DNA from: Nitrososphaerota archaeon
GTDB taxonomy: Archaea > Thermoproteota > Nitrososphaeria > Nitrososphaerales > UBA57
Direction: 5' to 3'
DNA: 64,000 nt
NCBI GenBank assembly: GCA_024860875.1
Contig: JACPSZ010000017.1
Coordinates: 169,909 to 233,908 of the forward strand
Part shown: positions 17,723-25,698 of the stretch, one piece after another
Layout of the letters: every line of letters starts with the position of its first letter
Numbering within the stretch: the stretch's first letter is position 1
Position numbers and translations under genes: made by a program
Notes under the pieces: generated by a model
Seen by the model: the letters and a program-made list of their open reading frames with translations, nothing else
Database searches by the model: none
Told to the model about the DNA's origin: nothing

Positions 17723-18985
17723 TTGAGCACTCTAACTCAGGATGTCTTCAAAGACTTCGACATACCTGCAGAGCTTTGTCTTGCTTGCAAAGCTGTAAAG
17801 AGGTTGTGTGGAAAGCCCAGATGTCCAATACTTGTCAAGGCAGAGGCCATCTACAAGGCAAAGCCCCTTATTTCAGCAACAGAATTTTCAGGTTCCACTC
17901 CTCCGGGAGTCTTTGTCGGAAACCTCGGCTATCCAAAAGTTTCCATAGGTCCGCTGGTTCCTCCTATTACAGGTTCGACTGAAATATTTGATTCCCCTGA
18001 AGGCTGGCTTGGTAAGACATTCGATGAAATTGTAGGCTACAGGTACAAACTCATCAGAGGGAGGAGCAGGATAGAAATTCACGAAGCAAACAATCCCGGG
18101 AAACTGCTGTCAACTCTACAGGAGATTGCAATGTCTCCACAGCATATCGATGCTGAGCTGGTTTTAGAGCGCAAACCTGATGAAAGGCTTGTTTTGAGCG
18201 ACGAATCGCAACCGTTTGGCCCGTCTGCTCCGTTAAAGCAGTTCAAGCCATCTTCGATTACTACTGACAAAAGAATCGAGCATGCATATTACGACAAAGA
18301 CCTTACAGCGTCAGAAGCAATATTCGTTCTGTTTAGAAGGGGAGTAGAAGTTTCTCGGTTGCAGAGAGCCTTCAGCTTGGGCATGTTCGGAACCTCAACA
18401 AAAAGGAAGGTCGTACCTACGAGGTGGAGTATAACTGCAGTTGACAGCAATATTTCCCTGCAATTAATAGAAAGAATAAAGCAATACGACACTATAAACG
18501 AGTTCAGAGTGTATCATTTTGCAAACCTTGATAACAGATTTTCGGTAATACTTGCCCCAGAATTATGGAGGTATGAGATGCTCGAGGCTTGGTTCCCAAA
18601 TACTACATGGAACATCAATGAACAGGAACCTGCGTTAGAGGGTGATTTCGAAACTTATTTTGGCAGGACAACCTACGCAAAGATTCACGGTAGCTATTAC
18701 GCCGCTAGGTTAGCTATTACCGAATACCTTGACCAGATCAGAAGGCAAGCCTCCGCATTAGTATTAAGAGAGATTCACCCAGGCTACATACTTCCTGTTG
18801 GAGTGTGGAACATCAGAGAAACTGTCAGGGCTGCAATGAAGCAGAAATTTTCAGAGCACGAAACCTTCCGTCAAGCACTTTCAGTATCCATATCTCGATT
18901 GACCCTCCAAGAGAATGTGTGGAAAAAGAAGAGCAAGATCATTGGAGAATGGATACAGCAGGGCAGGTTAAAGGACTATTTCTGA
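17723..18985 (+). CDS. Nre-family DNA repair protein with PCNA-interacting tail
   Basis: Archaeal Nre (NreA/NreB) protein of 420 residues, linked in haloarchaea to DNA damage tolerance. The N-terminus has the cysteine cluster CLACKAVKRLCGKPRCP near 19-35, probably a zinc site. The conserved blocks TPPGVFVGNLGYPKVSIGPL near 55 and RRGVEVSRLQRAFSLGMFG near 205 are clear. The last residues, QQGRLKDYF, form a PIP box (Q-x-x-L-x-x-Y-F) that would bind the sliding clamp. The TTG start at 17723 is chosen because no closer start lies before the cysteine cluster. Its 3' end overlaps the convergent zinc-ribbon gene by 10 bases. Confidence 0.93.
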   Translation: MSTLTQDVFKDFDIPAELCLACKAVKRLCGKPRCPILVKAEAIYKAKPLISATEFSGSTPPGVFVGNLGYPKVSIGPLVPPITGSTEIFDSPEGWLGKTFDEIVGYRYKLIRGRSRIEIHEANNPGKLLSTLQEIAMSPQHIDAELVLERKPDERLVLSDESQPFGPSAPLKQFKPSSITTDKRIEHAYYDKDLTASEAIFVLFRRGVEVSRLQRAFSLGMFGTSTKRKVVPTRWSITAVDSNISLQLIERIKQYDTINEFRVYHFANLDNRFSVILAPELWRYEMLEAWFPNTTWNINEQEPALEGDFETYFGRTTYAKIHGSYYAARLAITEYLDQIRRQASALVLREIHPGYILPVGVWNIRETVRAAMKQKFSEHETFRQALSVSISRLTLQENVWKKKSKIIGEWIQQGRLKDYF

Positions 18986-19215
18986 ACATTAAGTAGGTTC
19001 AGAAACTCCTTCATCTTCTGCATGATAAAGCTTCTGTGATTCGGATCTGAAAAGTTGAGTTTGTATTCATTAATCACCTTCATCTCCATGTCCTGCCATT
19101 CAGTCCAGCATATAGAGCAGACATTGTTGCGTATAGTTTCTCCAATCTTCCCTCCGTACAATACATCTGATGCCTGCTCTCTCTGGTTCCCGCACCGAGT
19201 GCATTTGACCTTCAT
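18976..19215 (-). CDS. Small zinc-ribbon protein similar to Fe(2+)-trafficking protein YggX
   Basis: A 79-residue protein. Residues 1-38 contain two CxxC pairs (CTRCG and CSIC), the pattern of a zinc ribbon. Residues 22-75 follow the order of bacterial YggX: a GGKIGETI block where YggX has PGELGKRI, then WTEWQ, then KVINEYKLNFSDPNHRSF where YggX has a matching INEKKLN...HRK segment. YggX proteins protect iron-sulfur clusters and labile iron in bacteria. The archaeal form adds metal-binding cysteines. The assignment rests on pattern matching by eye. It is transcribed towards the Nre gene with a 10-base overlap. Confidence 0.65.
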   Translation of the reverse strand: MKVKCTRCGNQREQASDVLYGGKIGETIRNNVCSICWTEWQDMEMKVINEYKLNFSDPNHRSFIMQKMKEFLNLLNVQK

Positions 19216-19329
19216 TTTACAATTCTTTATTTTTGCCTACAAATATAGATAACTACAGCAAGACGTATATTCATCAATTTGGTTGCTTGGCATTAGCATG
19301 GGCTGGCTCAATAAGCCAAAAGGAGCGTA

Positions 19330-20190
19330 ATGACTATGAGCGCGACAGTCAAAATAGAGAGTTTGGTATTTACCGATCTTAGCAAGTTCAGCCAAGAAGT
19401 CAAGAAGAGGGACTTGGGTGTTGATGTAGGAGCCCTGCTAACATTTACAGGTAATTACGTAAAGGAACTGCCCGAAGGTCTGATTATGAAGATAGTTGAT
19501 TATGATGATGATCCTACCAAGATCATGATCTTCTTCAAGAAGACAAATCTGGCATATTCCTGTAAACCAGTATCCCGTGAAGAGCTGGAGGTCTATGAAG
19601 ATGTGCTCGCAAAGCCGTATGGATTGACTACCGTCATAGGGCTCATCCTTCTGACGCAAGCCGTAGAATCGTTCAAGAGGAAGAGAGACAAACTTGTAGA
19701 GATGTACAAGGCACTCGAGATGAACTTTGACGAAAATGCGCATAGAGAAATTACACGCCAGTATCAAGAATACTATGATAGGCTCGAAGATCTTTCAGAC
19801 CTTTTGCTGAAACTTGAGGAGAGGGGTATACCACAAGTTGAAACGAACATAGCTTCCTTTGACTACTCCATCCTTCTTGCCGAGGTTAACAGTTTGTTTG
19901 ACAGAGCTAAAATGCGAATAGGTATGCTGAAGGAACTGCATTTTGAGTACGAGATGAGGATTTCGCGTCAGCTAAACCAGAGAGTCGAAGTTCTTAGTGA
20001 CGTAGTCAAAAGGTTAACTGCTATCACGGTAGTTCTCATGGTTCCAAACATAATTGCAGGCCACTTTGGCATGAATTTTCGCTTTATGCCAGAGCTAGAT
20101 ATTCCTTGGGTGTATCCCGCAGTAGTCATAGCTCAAATCATTATTTCTGTAACAATACTGCTAATATTCCGCAAGAAAGGCTGGTTCTGA
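19330..20190 (+). CDS. corA: CorA-family divalent cation (Mg2+) transporter
   Basis: Magnesium/cobalt channel of the CorA type, 286 residues. It has a soluble N-terminal domain, a long helical stalk (about 110-225), then two C-terminal membrane helices. The hallmark GMN motif is present as AGHFGMNF near 246-253 at the end of the first helix, and the acidic periplasmic loop MPELD follows. The last helix ends with the basic FRKKGWF, facing the cytoplasm as in CorA. The N-terminal domain is shorter than in bacterial CorA (~316 residues). The ATG at 19330 has an AGGAG site five bases upstream; ATG ACT ATG offers a second start two codons later. Confidence 0.93.
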   Translation: MTMSATVKIESLVFTDLSKFSQEVKKRDLGVDVGALLTFTGNYVKELPEGLIMKIVDYDDDPTKIMIFFKKTNLAYSCKPVSREELEVYEDVLAKPYGLTTVIGLILLTQAVESFKRKRDKLVEMYKALEMNFDENAHREITRQYQEYYDRLEDLSDLLLKLEERGIPQVETNIASFDYSILLAEVNSLFDRAKMRIGMLKELHFEYEMRISRQLNQRVEVLSDVVKRLTAITVVLMVPNIIAGHFGMNFRFMPELDIPWVYPAVVIAQIIISVTILLIFRKKGWF

Positions 20191-20203
20191 TACACCTATC
20201 AGG

Positions 20204-20213
20204 TTTATCTATA
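20204..20213 (+). promoter_or_regulatory. TATA box for the gene at 20237
   Basis: TTTATCTATA, centred about 28 bases before the ATG at 20237. This matches archaeal spacing for a leaderless transcript. Confidence 0.5.
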
Positions 20214-20236
20214 CTACTCATCAATGACTAGCGGGT

Positions 20237-20617
20237 ATGGTGCAGATTACTAGCAGGCCAATAAAGGAATTCATAGTGTACAGGCACATAAAGTTCCGCA
20301 ATGCAGGAGAACTTGCAAGGAGAGCAGTCATAGAAGGAAGTCCAATGCAGCCTGCACATCTGAAGTGGATAAGCGGGATATTGTACAGAACAATTTACCC
20401 CGCAGCATCAGTGATGTCTGAAACGTTGGCCAAGGAATTTGCCGATGGTAGAATATGGGTAGAAGTTGAATATGCGGACATGCCACAGTTCAAGAGCACT
20501 GTGAACACTTCTGAGGAGAATGTCATGGTGCCGGTTGTTGATAATTCGATGGATAAAGAGGAGCGCGAACTGATAGAATGGTTGAAGAAACTGACTCCTG
20601 CAGGCCCTGTTCTTTAG
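20237..20617 (+). CDS. Conserved-looking small protein of unknown function
   Basis: A 126-residue soluble protein with no recognised family. It begins with a beta-strand-like segment (SRPIKEFIVYRHIKF), then a helix (NAGELARRAVIEG) and further short elements. The C-terminal 30 residues are acidic then basic (DKEERELIEWLKKL). A TATA box at leaderless spacing supports expression. It ends by overlapping the rad50 3' end by four bases on the opposite strand. Confidence 0.7.
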   Translation: MVQITSRPIKEFIVYRHIKFRNAGELARRAVIEGSPMQPAHLKWISGILYRTIYPAASVMSETLAKEFADGRIWVEVEYADMPQFKSTVNTSEENVMVPVVDNSMDKEERELIEWLKKLTPAGPVL

Positions 20618-22644
20618 ACTCCGTGCAAGACCTTGGATTCCCCCTGAACCTTTGTAACCCTGAAGACTTGGTCTGCAAAGCTCTCCAGCTCTTTTTCGTG
20701 TGAGACTATTATCACCTGTGGGCTCTGGATTTCGTCGAGAACCTCTCTAACCTTGGCGAGCTGCTCTTTGCTGAAGCCATCTGTCGGTTCATCGAGTATT
20801 AGCAGATTGGAGTGCAAGCCAGCGGAAACCCTCTGCACGATGGTGTTCAGTGCAAGCCTGTATGCTAGTGCAACGCTAGTCCTTTCTCCTCCGCTCAGAT
20901 AGTAAATATCTTGCTCGTAGCCATCCTGCTGGACTATGGGTGTGAACTCTTCATCCACTCTTGCTTCTTTACTTGCGTCGTCAATTAGCATGGAGAACCA
21001 TTTCTGGAAGTTTGCATCGAACTCTTGGTTTATGTTTAGCAGGGCTTGTTTCTCTATATTGTCTAAAGATGGCACGAAATAGTCTTCTAGCCAGATTCTA
21101 TATTCCTTCAGACTTTCTGCACCCTTCTGCAGTGTTTTGCACTTTTCAATTTGCCTTTGCAACTCTTCTGTATCGTTTTTCCAGCCGGAGATTTTTGTTG
21201 TCGCCGTAGTAATTTCTTGCTTTATGCTATCTAACTTGCTGTTTGCACTTTCTATTTTTTGATCTAATTCCTCCACCTTCGCAGAAACTGATTTGAGGTT
21301 CTTGAGGCTCTTTTCGACCTCACCCAACCGCCTTTCTTTCTTGGCAATTTCTTTGCTTGCAGCTGCAACGATATTGTTGAGTCTTCCAATTTCCGATGCG
21401 TATTCGCCCATCTTCTCCTTGTGCTGCTGCAAATTCTCTTGGGCGTCTTCGTAACTCAGTTTTTTCTCTAATACCTCCTTTAGACTTTGCAGTGTTTTTC
21501 TGCAGGTATCAAGTTCTTGCTCTACATGCCCCTCTTCAGCAGCCTTTTGTTTCACTTTATCTGAAAACTCGCCCGAATCTACAGACCTGTCGCATGTTGG
21601 ACACTTGCCATTTTTTAAAATCGACTCATAGTCGTCTTTCTTTGAAGCTATCTGTGCTTTTATGACAGAAAGTTTATTCGCTTTTTCCCTCAGGGCGTCC
21701 ATTTCCTCTTCGATTTCTTCAGATGTCTTTTCTGCTGGATTTTCTGCTCCTTCAAGCTTTCTGACCCTGCCCTGCAAATCGCCGAGTCTTTTCTCTATTC
21801 GCTTAATCTCACCTTGAGCCTCATCTATCTGTCCTTTTTTGTCATCAATCAAACTTTGTAGTGGTGTAAGTTCTCCTTCAAGCTTGCTGAGCTTCACCTC
21901 TTCCTTGCGCAGAGACTCCCTCTCCTCTTCGAGATTTTTCAGAATACTTGCAGTTCCATTTTTTGAAACTTCCAGCTTTGCAAGTGATTTTTCCGCCTCG
22001 GTAATTCTTTTCCGATTTTCGTTAGCATGTACCAACAGTTCGGGCATATTTGCAAACTGTCCTTCCATCATCGTGATTTTGTCTTTGATTTCGCTTACAA
22101 GAATGCCAGAGTTTTCGCTCGCTATTCTGTAATCTTCTATTCTGAAGGCCTTCCTTAATGTCTGCAACCTTTCGTCAGCAGGCCGCAGCAGAATCTCTTT
22201 CATCATCTCCTGCGGAGTGAATACTGCGTAGCGGTAGATGACACTGCCAGCTTTAGGGTTTGGTGGCTCATTAAAGTTCAGTATTTCGAGAACCTTCTCT
22301 TTCAGTTCACTAGGAGAATAATCCATGACTTTGCCGTCGGGAAATGTAATGTTACCCTCAATTTGCTGAATTGCCCCTCTCTTTCTGACAAGGCTACGTT
22401 CAATTGTGAATTCATTACCATTGACTTCAAAGACCAAGATTACTTTCCCTTTGGAGGCCCCAGCTCGTAAAAGTGCGGCGCCCCTTTCAGAACCAAGACC
22501 AAAAAGGGCAAATTCTATTGCCATGAGAATTGTTGACTTGCCGGAACCTACATCACCTTCGAAGAGAGTCTTGCCGAGAGGGAAGTTTACTGCCACTTCA
22601 GCGTAGCTCCTAATGTTTTCAAGCTTGAGGCTTCTAATTATCAC
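20614..22644 (-). CDS. rad50: Rad50-like DNA double-strand break repair ATPase
   Basis: SMC-type ATPase partner of Mre11. Walker A is GDVGSGKST near 31-39, the zinc-hook motif CPTC lies in KNGKCPTCDRSVDSG near 345, the ABC signature LSGGERTSVALAYRL is near 585, and Walker B with LLILDEPTDGF is near 618. Coiled coils flank the hook on both sides. At 676 residues it is clearly shorter than the ~850-900 of typical archaeal Rad50, the loss being in the coiled-coil arms. The start is GTG at 22644, inside the GTGA overlap with the mre11 stop, so the two are co-translated and stoichiometric. No herA/nurA genes follow. Confidence 0.95.
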   Translation of the reverse strand: MIIRSLKLENIRSYAEVAVNFPLGKTLFEGDVGSGKSTILMAIEFALFGLGSERGAALLRAGASKGKVILVFEVNGNEFTIERSLVRKRGAIQQIEGNITFPDGKVMDYSPSELKEKVLEILNFNEPPNPKAGSVIYRYAVFTPQEMMKEILLRPADERLQTLRKAFRIEDYRIASENSGILVSEIKDKITMMEGQFANMPELLVHANENRKRITEAEKSLAKLEVSKNGTASILKNLEEERESLRKEEVKLSKLEGELTPLQSLIDDKKGQIDEAQGEIKRIEKRLGDLQGRVRKLEGAENPAEKTSEEIEEEMDALREKANKLSVIKAQIASKKDDYESILKNGKCPTCDRSVDSGEFSDKVKQKAAEEGHVEQELDTCRKTLQSLKEVLEKKLSYEDAQENLQQHKEKMGEYASEIGRLNNIVAAASKEIAKKERRLGEVEKSLKNLKSVSAKVEELDQKIESANSKLDSIKQEITTATTKISGWKNDTEELQRQIEKCKTLQKGAESLKEYRIWLEDYFVPSLDNIEKQALLNINQEFDANFQKWFSMLIDDASKEARVDEEFTPIVQQDGYEQDIYYLSGGERTSVALAYRLALNTIVQRVSAGLHSNLLILDEPTDGFSKEQLAKVREVLDEIQSPQVIIVSHEKELESFADQVFRVTKVQGESKVLHGV

Positions 22645-23888
22645 TGGCCAAAGACCTCCTTCAACCGTAGAGTTTCTATTGCGCTGCGTACCATCCTGTT
22701 TTGGTAGTCTTTCTTTAATTCGTTGGATTTCTGCTCTTGGCGGAGGACTCTGAGAACTTCCATCGCTACCGAAGGGTCTTTGAGGGTTTGTTGGGAGATA
22801 CTCACTTGACCAATTCTTTCCGAAAGTATTCTGCCCTCGATGGCAGAAACTTCTTCTCCCCTTGCAGCAAACTTTGGAAATTCTTTTGACGAAAGGCCAT
22901 ATCTGTTGAGATGAACGTATAGGGCTCCCATTCCCAGAAGTCTCGATCTTATTTCGGGAAAGTTAATGTCAGAGGTCTTTCCTCCAGCAAGCTCTCCTCT
23001 GACTTTTAACACGACAGCTTTTCCATTTACATTGATATCGAGTAATCGCCTGAGCTCCTTATCTACCTCTAACGCGTTCTTGCCTGTAGCGTTGTATTCT
23101 TGGTAAATCCCTTCAAAGTTCTTTATAGCTTGAAACTCTATTTGCCTAACTTTGTTATCGAAACTTACGACGTAGAAACCTCTTTGCTCACCTTTTACAG
23201 TGGCCTCCAGATCTTTTCCATAGCCCGTGAACAGAGGACCCGGAAAGACGATCTTTTCATAATTTGGGAATTTGAATTCCCCCCTCTGATGAATATGCCC
23301 TCCAGCATAGTAGTCAAAACCCTTCGGAAAATACGATATTGGAAGGGACTCCATTTCGCTTAGATACTCTGGCTTGAACTCTGTTATTGCGCTGTGAAAT
23401 GCGAAGACCTTGAAACCGTCTTCTTTCTCGAGACTCTCTTTGTCCAGCATCTCGTAATATTTCCTTTCAAGGCCAATTTTCCTTGCAGAAATTCCAGCAA
23501 GTTTAGCTCCTGTCTTCTTGTCTTCAAAGGAGTCAAGCTTTACCTTGCTACCAATAACCCTCCAGTGAGCAACATTAGTCATAACTCCTGCTGTATCGAG
23601 AATGTCGATTATCGAAGTTCCATTTGGAGTATAATCATGGCTCCCATAAATTACATAAATCGGGATTCCTGCCTTCTGAACCTGTCTTATTTTGAGTAGG
23701 GCTTCATTTACAACTGAAAGGTCCGGTATGCCTATGTGGAAGAAATCCCCGCAGACGAGTATGAAATCGACTTCAAGTTCAACGCACTTGTCCATGGCTT
23801 TGCTGAAAGCATCAGCTTCAAGCTTCTGCAGAGTCGGCTCTCTATGCGCTCCCAGATGAATATCTGCCATATGTGCGAATTTGTGCAT
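22641..23888 (-). CDS. mre11: Mre11-like nuclease (DNA double-strand break repair)
   Basis: Manganese-dependent phosphoesterase of the Mre11-Rad50 complex. The metallophosphoesterase motifs are in order: HMADIHLGAH at the N-terminus, LVCGDFFHIG near 45, YGSHDYTPNG near 80 (the GNHD motif with Ser for Asn), FAFHSAI and GGHIHQRG in the middle. The C-terminal half is the DNA-binding cap and the Rad50-binding helices. The ATG at 23888 (MHKFAHMAD) is preferred because this family starts immediately before the first motif; an upstream TTG at 23906 would add six hydrophobic residues. It overlaps rad50 by four bases. Confidence 0.93.
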   Translation of the reverse strand: MHKFAHMADIHLGAHREPTLQKLEADAFSKAMDKCVELEVDFILVCGDFFHIGIPDLSVVNEALLKIRQVQKAGIPIYVIYGSHDYTPNGTSIIDILDTAGVMTNVAHWRVIGSKVKLDSFEDKKTGAKLAGISARKIGLERKYYEMLDKESLEKEDGFKVFAFHSAITEFKPEYLSEMESLPISYFPKGFDYYAGGHIHQRGEFKFPNYEKIVFPGPLFTGYGKDLEATVKGEQRGFYVVSFDNKVRQIEFQAIKNFEGIYQEYNATGKNALEVDKELRRLLDINVNGKAVVLKVRGELAGGKTSDINFPEIRSRLLGMGALYVHLNRYGLSSKEFPKFAARGEEVSAIEGRILSERIGQVSISQQTLKDPSVAMEVLRVLRQEQKSNELKKDYQNRMVRSAIETLRLKEVFGQ

Positions 23889-23984
23889 CCAACTATACAG
23901 AAACAAACTACAATATCAGTTTCTCTTTAGAGCTTTTTTACCTTGGGCAGTTAGCGAAATCCAATATTTTTTTGGGATTGAAGC

Positions 23985-24203
23985 GTGTCTCCAGCAAAGA
24001 CAAGAATGACGATAATGGTCGATACTGATATTGCTCAATATTACAGAAGTTCAATGCTGAAATTGTCAAGAATGCTCATGCTAAAAAGAGACCCCTTCTT
24101 TCAGTGCGTAAATGAATTCATCGTTAAAGAAGTATATAGATATGGAGATAGGAAGAATCTAACGTTAGCTATTCGGATCACATCGCCGGTTTTGCGAATT
24201 TGA
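23985..24203 (+). CDS. Possible small ribbon-helix-helix-like protein
   Basis: A 72-residue frame starting GTG at 23985, or 65 residues from the ATG at 24006. The segment TRMTIMVDTDIAQYYRSSML resembles the strand and first helix of a ribbon-helix-helix protein, and a second amphipathic helix follows. An AT-rich stretch (CCAATATTTTTTTGG) upstream could be a TATA region. Coding character is not decisive and the C-terminus looks unstructured. It may be a real small regulator at the edge of the accessory region or a chance frame. Confidence 0.35.
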   Translation: MSPAKTRMTIMVDTDIAQYYRSSMLKLSRMLMLKRDPFFQCVNEFIVKEVYRYGDRKNLTLAIRITSPVLRI

Positions 24204-24216
24204 GTTCAATATCGCC

Positions 24217-24741
24217 TTACTGCTTGAGGTATATAGTTACAGAACTTTCATCCATGTCTATATGCGGCTCCATCTTTAGAATTGATCTGAAGGTTGCTGT
24301 AATATGGCCTTTCAAGAAGCAGGACCACTTCATCCCTAGATTATGATGCAAGATTATCTTCTGCTCCTCTGGAACCTGCTTTGCTGTGAACCATCCTGCA
24401 TACTTTTCTAGCCGCCCGAAATACTCTCGTAGTAAAGAGTTGAGAGTTGGCTTGAGATTATGTTGCTTAAAGAACGATTTGGGTACTCTTAACCCTCCCA
24501 GCTCACCCGCATGTTGCAGTTCGTCTTCAGTTACGTAATTGATGATAGCAAGAAAAGTCTCTCTTGCAATAGTGATAGGATGTATATTTTCTACAAACAG
24601 ATCGAATAAGGCACCCTTTGTCAGCAATTTGATAACGAGTGCGCTCAGTGAGAGATCTCTACGCTTAGCCTCCTCTTCCAAGATTCTTAATACTTCTCTT
24701 GGTATCCTGAAACTTACAGATATGCGCCCATTATCTTTCAA
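24217..24741 (-). CDS. Ribbon-helix-helix regulator with C-terminal sensor-like domain (module copy 1)
   Basis: A 174-residue putative transcription factor. Residues 5-45 form a ribbon-helix-helix DNA-binding unit: strand RISVSFRIP, helix REVLRILEEEAKRRD, turn LSLS, helix ALVIKLLTK. The remainder is a domain with GWFTAKQ, ILHHNLGMKWSCFLKGH and a C-terminal strand (SSVTIYL), shared with the homologue at 26804-27331. The domain's ligand is unknown. The start is TTG at 24741, with the TATA-like AAAGTATAATTAT on the minus strand at 24768-24780 giving an almost leaderless message. It is divergent from a secreted-protein gene; a dyad sits between the two promoters, so local regulation is likely. 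Confidence 0.85.
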   Translation of the reverse strand: MKDNGRISVSFRIPREVLRILEEEAKRRDLSLSALVIKLLTKGALFDLFVENIHPITIARETFLAIINYVTEDELQHAGELGGLRVPKSFFKQHNLKPTLNSLLREYFGRLEKYAGWFTAKQVPEEQKIILHHNLGMKWSCFLKGHITATFRSILKMEPHIDMDESSVTIYLKQ

Positions 24742-24790
24742 TAATACTTTAGAAAAGGCATAATGATAATTATACTTTGATGTGTGTATG

Positions 24791-24825
24791 ACAATGCATA
24801 CACTTTCCTAATTTGTATACATTGT
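24791..24825. promoter_or_regulatory. Imperfect inverted repeat, possible operator of the regulator
   Basis: ACAATGCATACA (24791-24802) and TGTATACATTGT (24814-24825) are inverted copies of each other with 11 of 12 positions matching and an 11-base spacer. The dyad ends ten bases before the TATA box of the secreted-protein transcript and lies just behind the regulator's own promoter, a good position for an operator. An overlapping shorter repeat, GTGTATG/CATACAC, lies at 24784-24803. Confidence 0.5.
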
Positions 24826-24835
24826 AGACGCCAGC

Positions 24836-24917
24836 TTATATGCACTTTTTGAACTGTGACCTGCTATGGTAGAAATATCATATGCAAACCTCGGAAGCTT
24901 TCCGAGGAGAGAAGGAA
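24836..24917 (+). promoter_or_regulatory. Promoter-leader element, copy 1 (TATA box, inverted repeat, hairpin)
   Basis: TTATATGCAC begins at 24836. Exactly 30 bases later comes ATGGTAGAAATATCATATG, then a hairpin CCTCGGAA-gct-TTCCGAGG at 24890-24908. The second copy at 27436 has the same three parts at the same distances. The first ATG (24866) falls at the expected transcription start and opens a 20-codon frame ending TAA at 24926. It may be a leader peptide, or simply the edge of an operator, since the sequence is also an imperfect palindrome. Confidence 0.65.
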
Positions 24918-24957
24918 AAAAGAGGTAAGAACCCTTGCCAAGACAAAGAATCTTTAA

Positions 24958-25683
24958 CGTGGAAACTGGAAAAGAGCTACGATAGGCGTCTACACTGGTC
25001 TCACTACGTTATTCCTATTACTCGCTTCACTATCCGCGATCTCCCCTGCAGCTGCGGTAGTATGTGACAATCCTCATTGCTACGAAGTCTATTTCTACAC
25101 ATCTAATGCAAATGGTATCGAGGCAAGAAGCAACGTAACTAACCCTTCAATTTCATCAGGATTCGGAAGGTTCGTTGTAATTCCCACTTGGGTAAATTTC
25201 TTAGATGGCCACTGGGTTGAAATGGGAGTCGCAAAAGGAGAGAATGTCGGCCAGTGCGGAACACTCTCGTCCCCAACATACTACATCTACTGGAACGATA
25301 CACTCGGTACTCAACACTGCGAGACACTCGCGGACAGCGTAACCTACGCTAATCATACATATAGGATGTACGATCTCAACAAAGACAATGATTGGGAATT
25401 TGAACTTGATGGGAATCGTAAGAAGTCTGATCTTTCTACTGGCCACAGTGCAGGCCAAATAAGCACCGGCGGAGAATCAACTTACAGTGGTAATACAATG
25501 AATGGACATATGTCATCGCTCCAATACATAACGACATATTCAGGATCTTCATCATATACTAGCACAACATGGGATAACCACACACCGAGTGATAACAACA
25601 GTTATTACTGGCTTGATGAGTGTACTGGGTCTGCCCATTACAACTTCTACTTTGGCACCGGATCTTCCGGTAATCCATGTTAG
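24958..25683 (+). CDS. Secreted protein of unknown function, start unresolved (possible frameshift)
   Basis: The frame is open from just after a TAA at 24955 to 25683 and encodes a clear signal peptide (GLTTLFLLLASLSAISPAAA, coded at about 24994-25053). A ~210-residue extracytoplasmic domain follows, rich in Tyr, Trp, Ser, Thr and Asn-glycosylation-like sites, with six or more Cys (for example VCDNPHC, QCGTL, HCET). No ATG, GTG or TTG lies before the signal peptide; the first is at 25222, inside the mature domain. A ribosome-binding-like AGAGGT and a TTG at 24935 lie upstream in another frame, so one indel between about 24938 and 24985 would restore a start. This is either recent decay, an assembly error or an unusual start. 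Homology to the 317-residue protein of module 2 is positional rather than clear in sequence. Confidence 0.6.
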   Translation, partial: RGNWKRATIGVYTGLTTLFLLLASLSAISPAAAVVCDNPHCYEVYFYTSNANGIEARSNVTNPSISSGFGRFVVIPTWVNFLDGHWVEMGVAKGENVGQCGTLSSPTYYIYWNDTLGTQHCETLADSVTYANHTYRMYDLNKDNDWEFELDGNRKKSDLSTGHSAGQISTGGESTYSGNTMNGHMSSLQYITTYSGSSSYTSTTWDNHTPSDNNSYYWLDECTGSAHYNFYFGTGSSGNPC

Positions 25684-25698
25684 GGGGAAGCGTACAAA

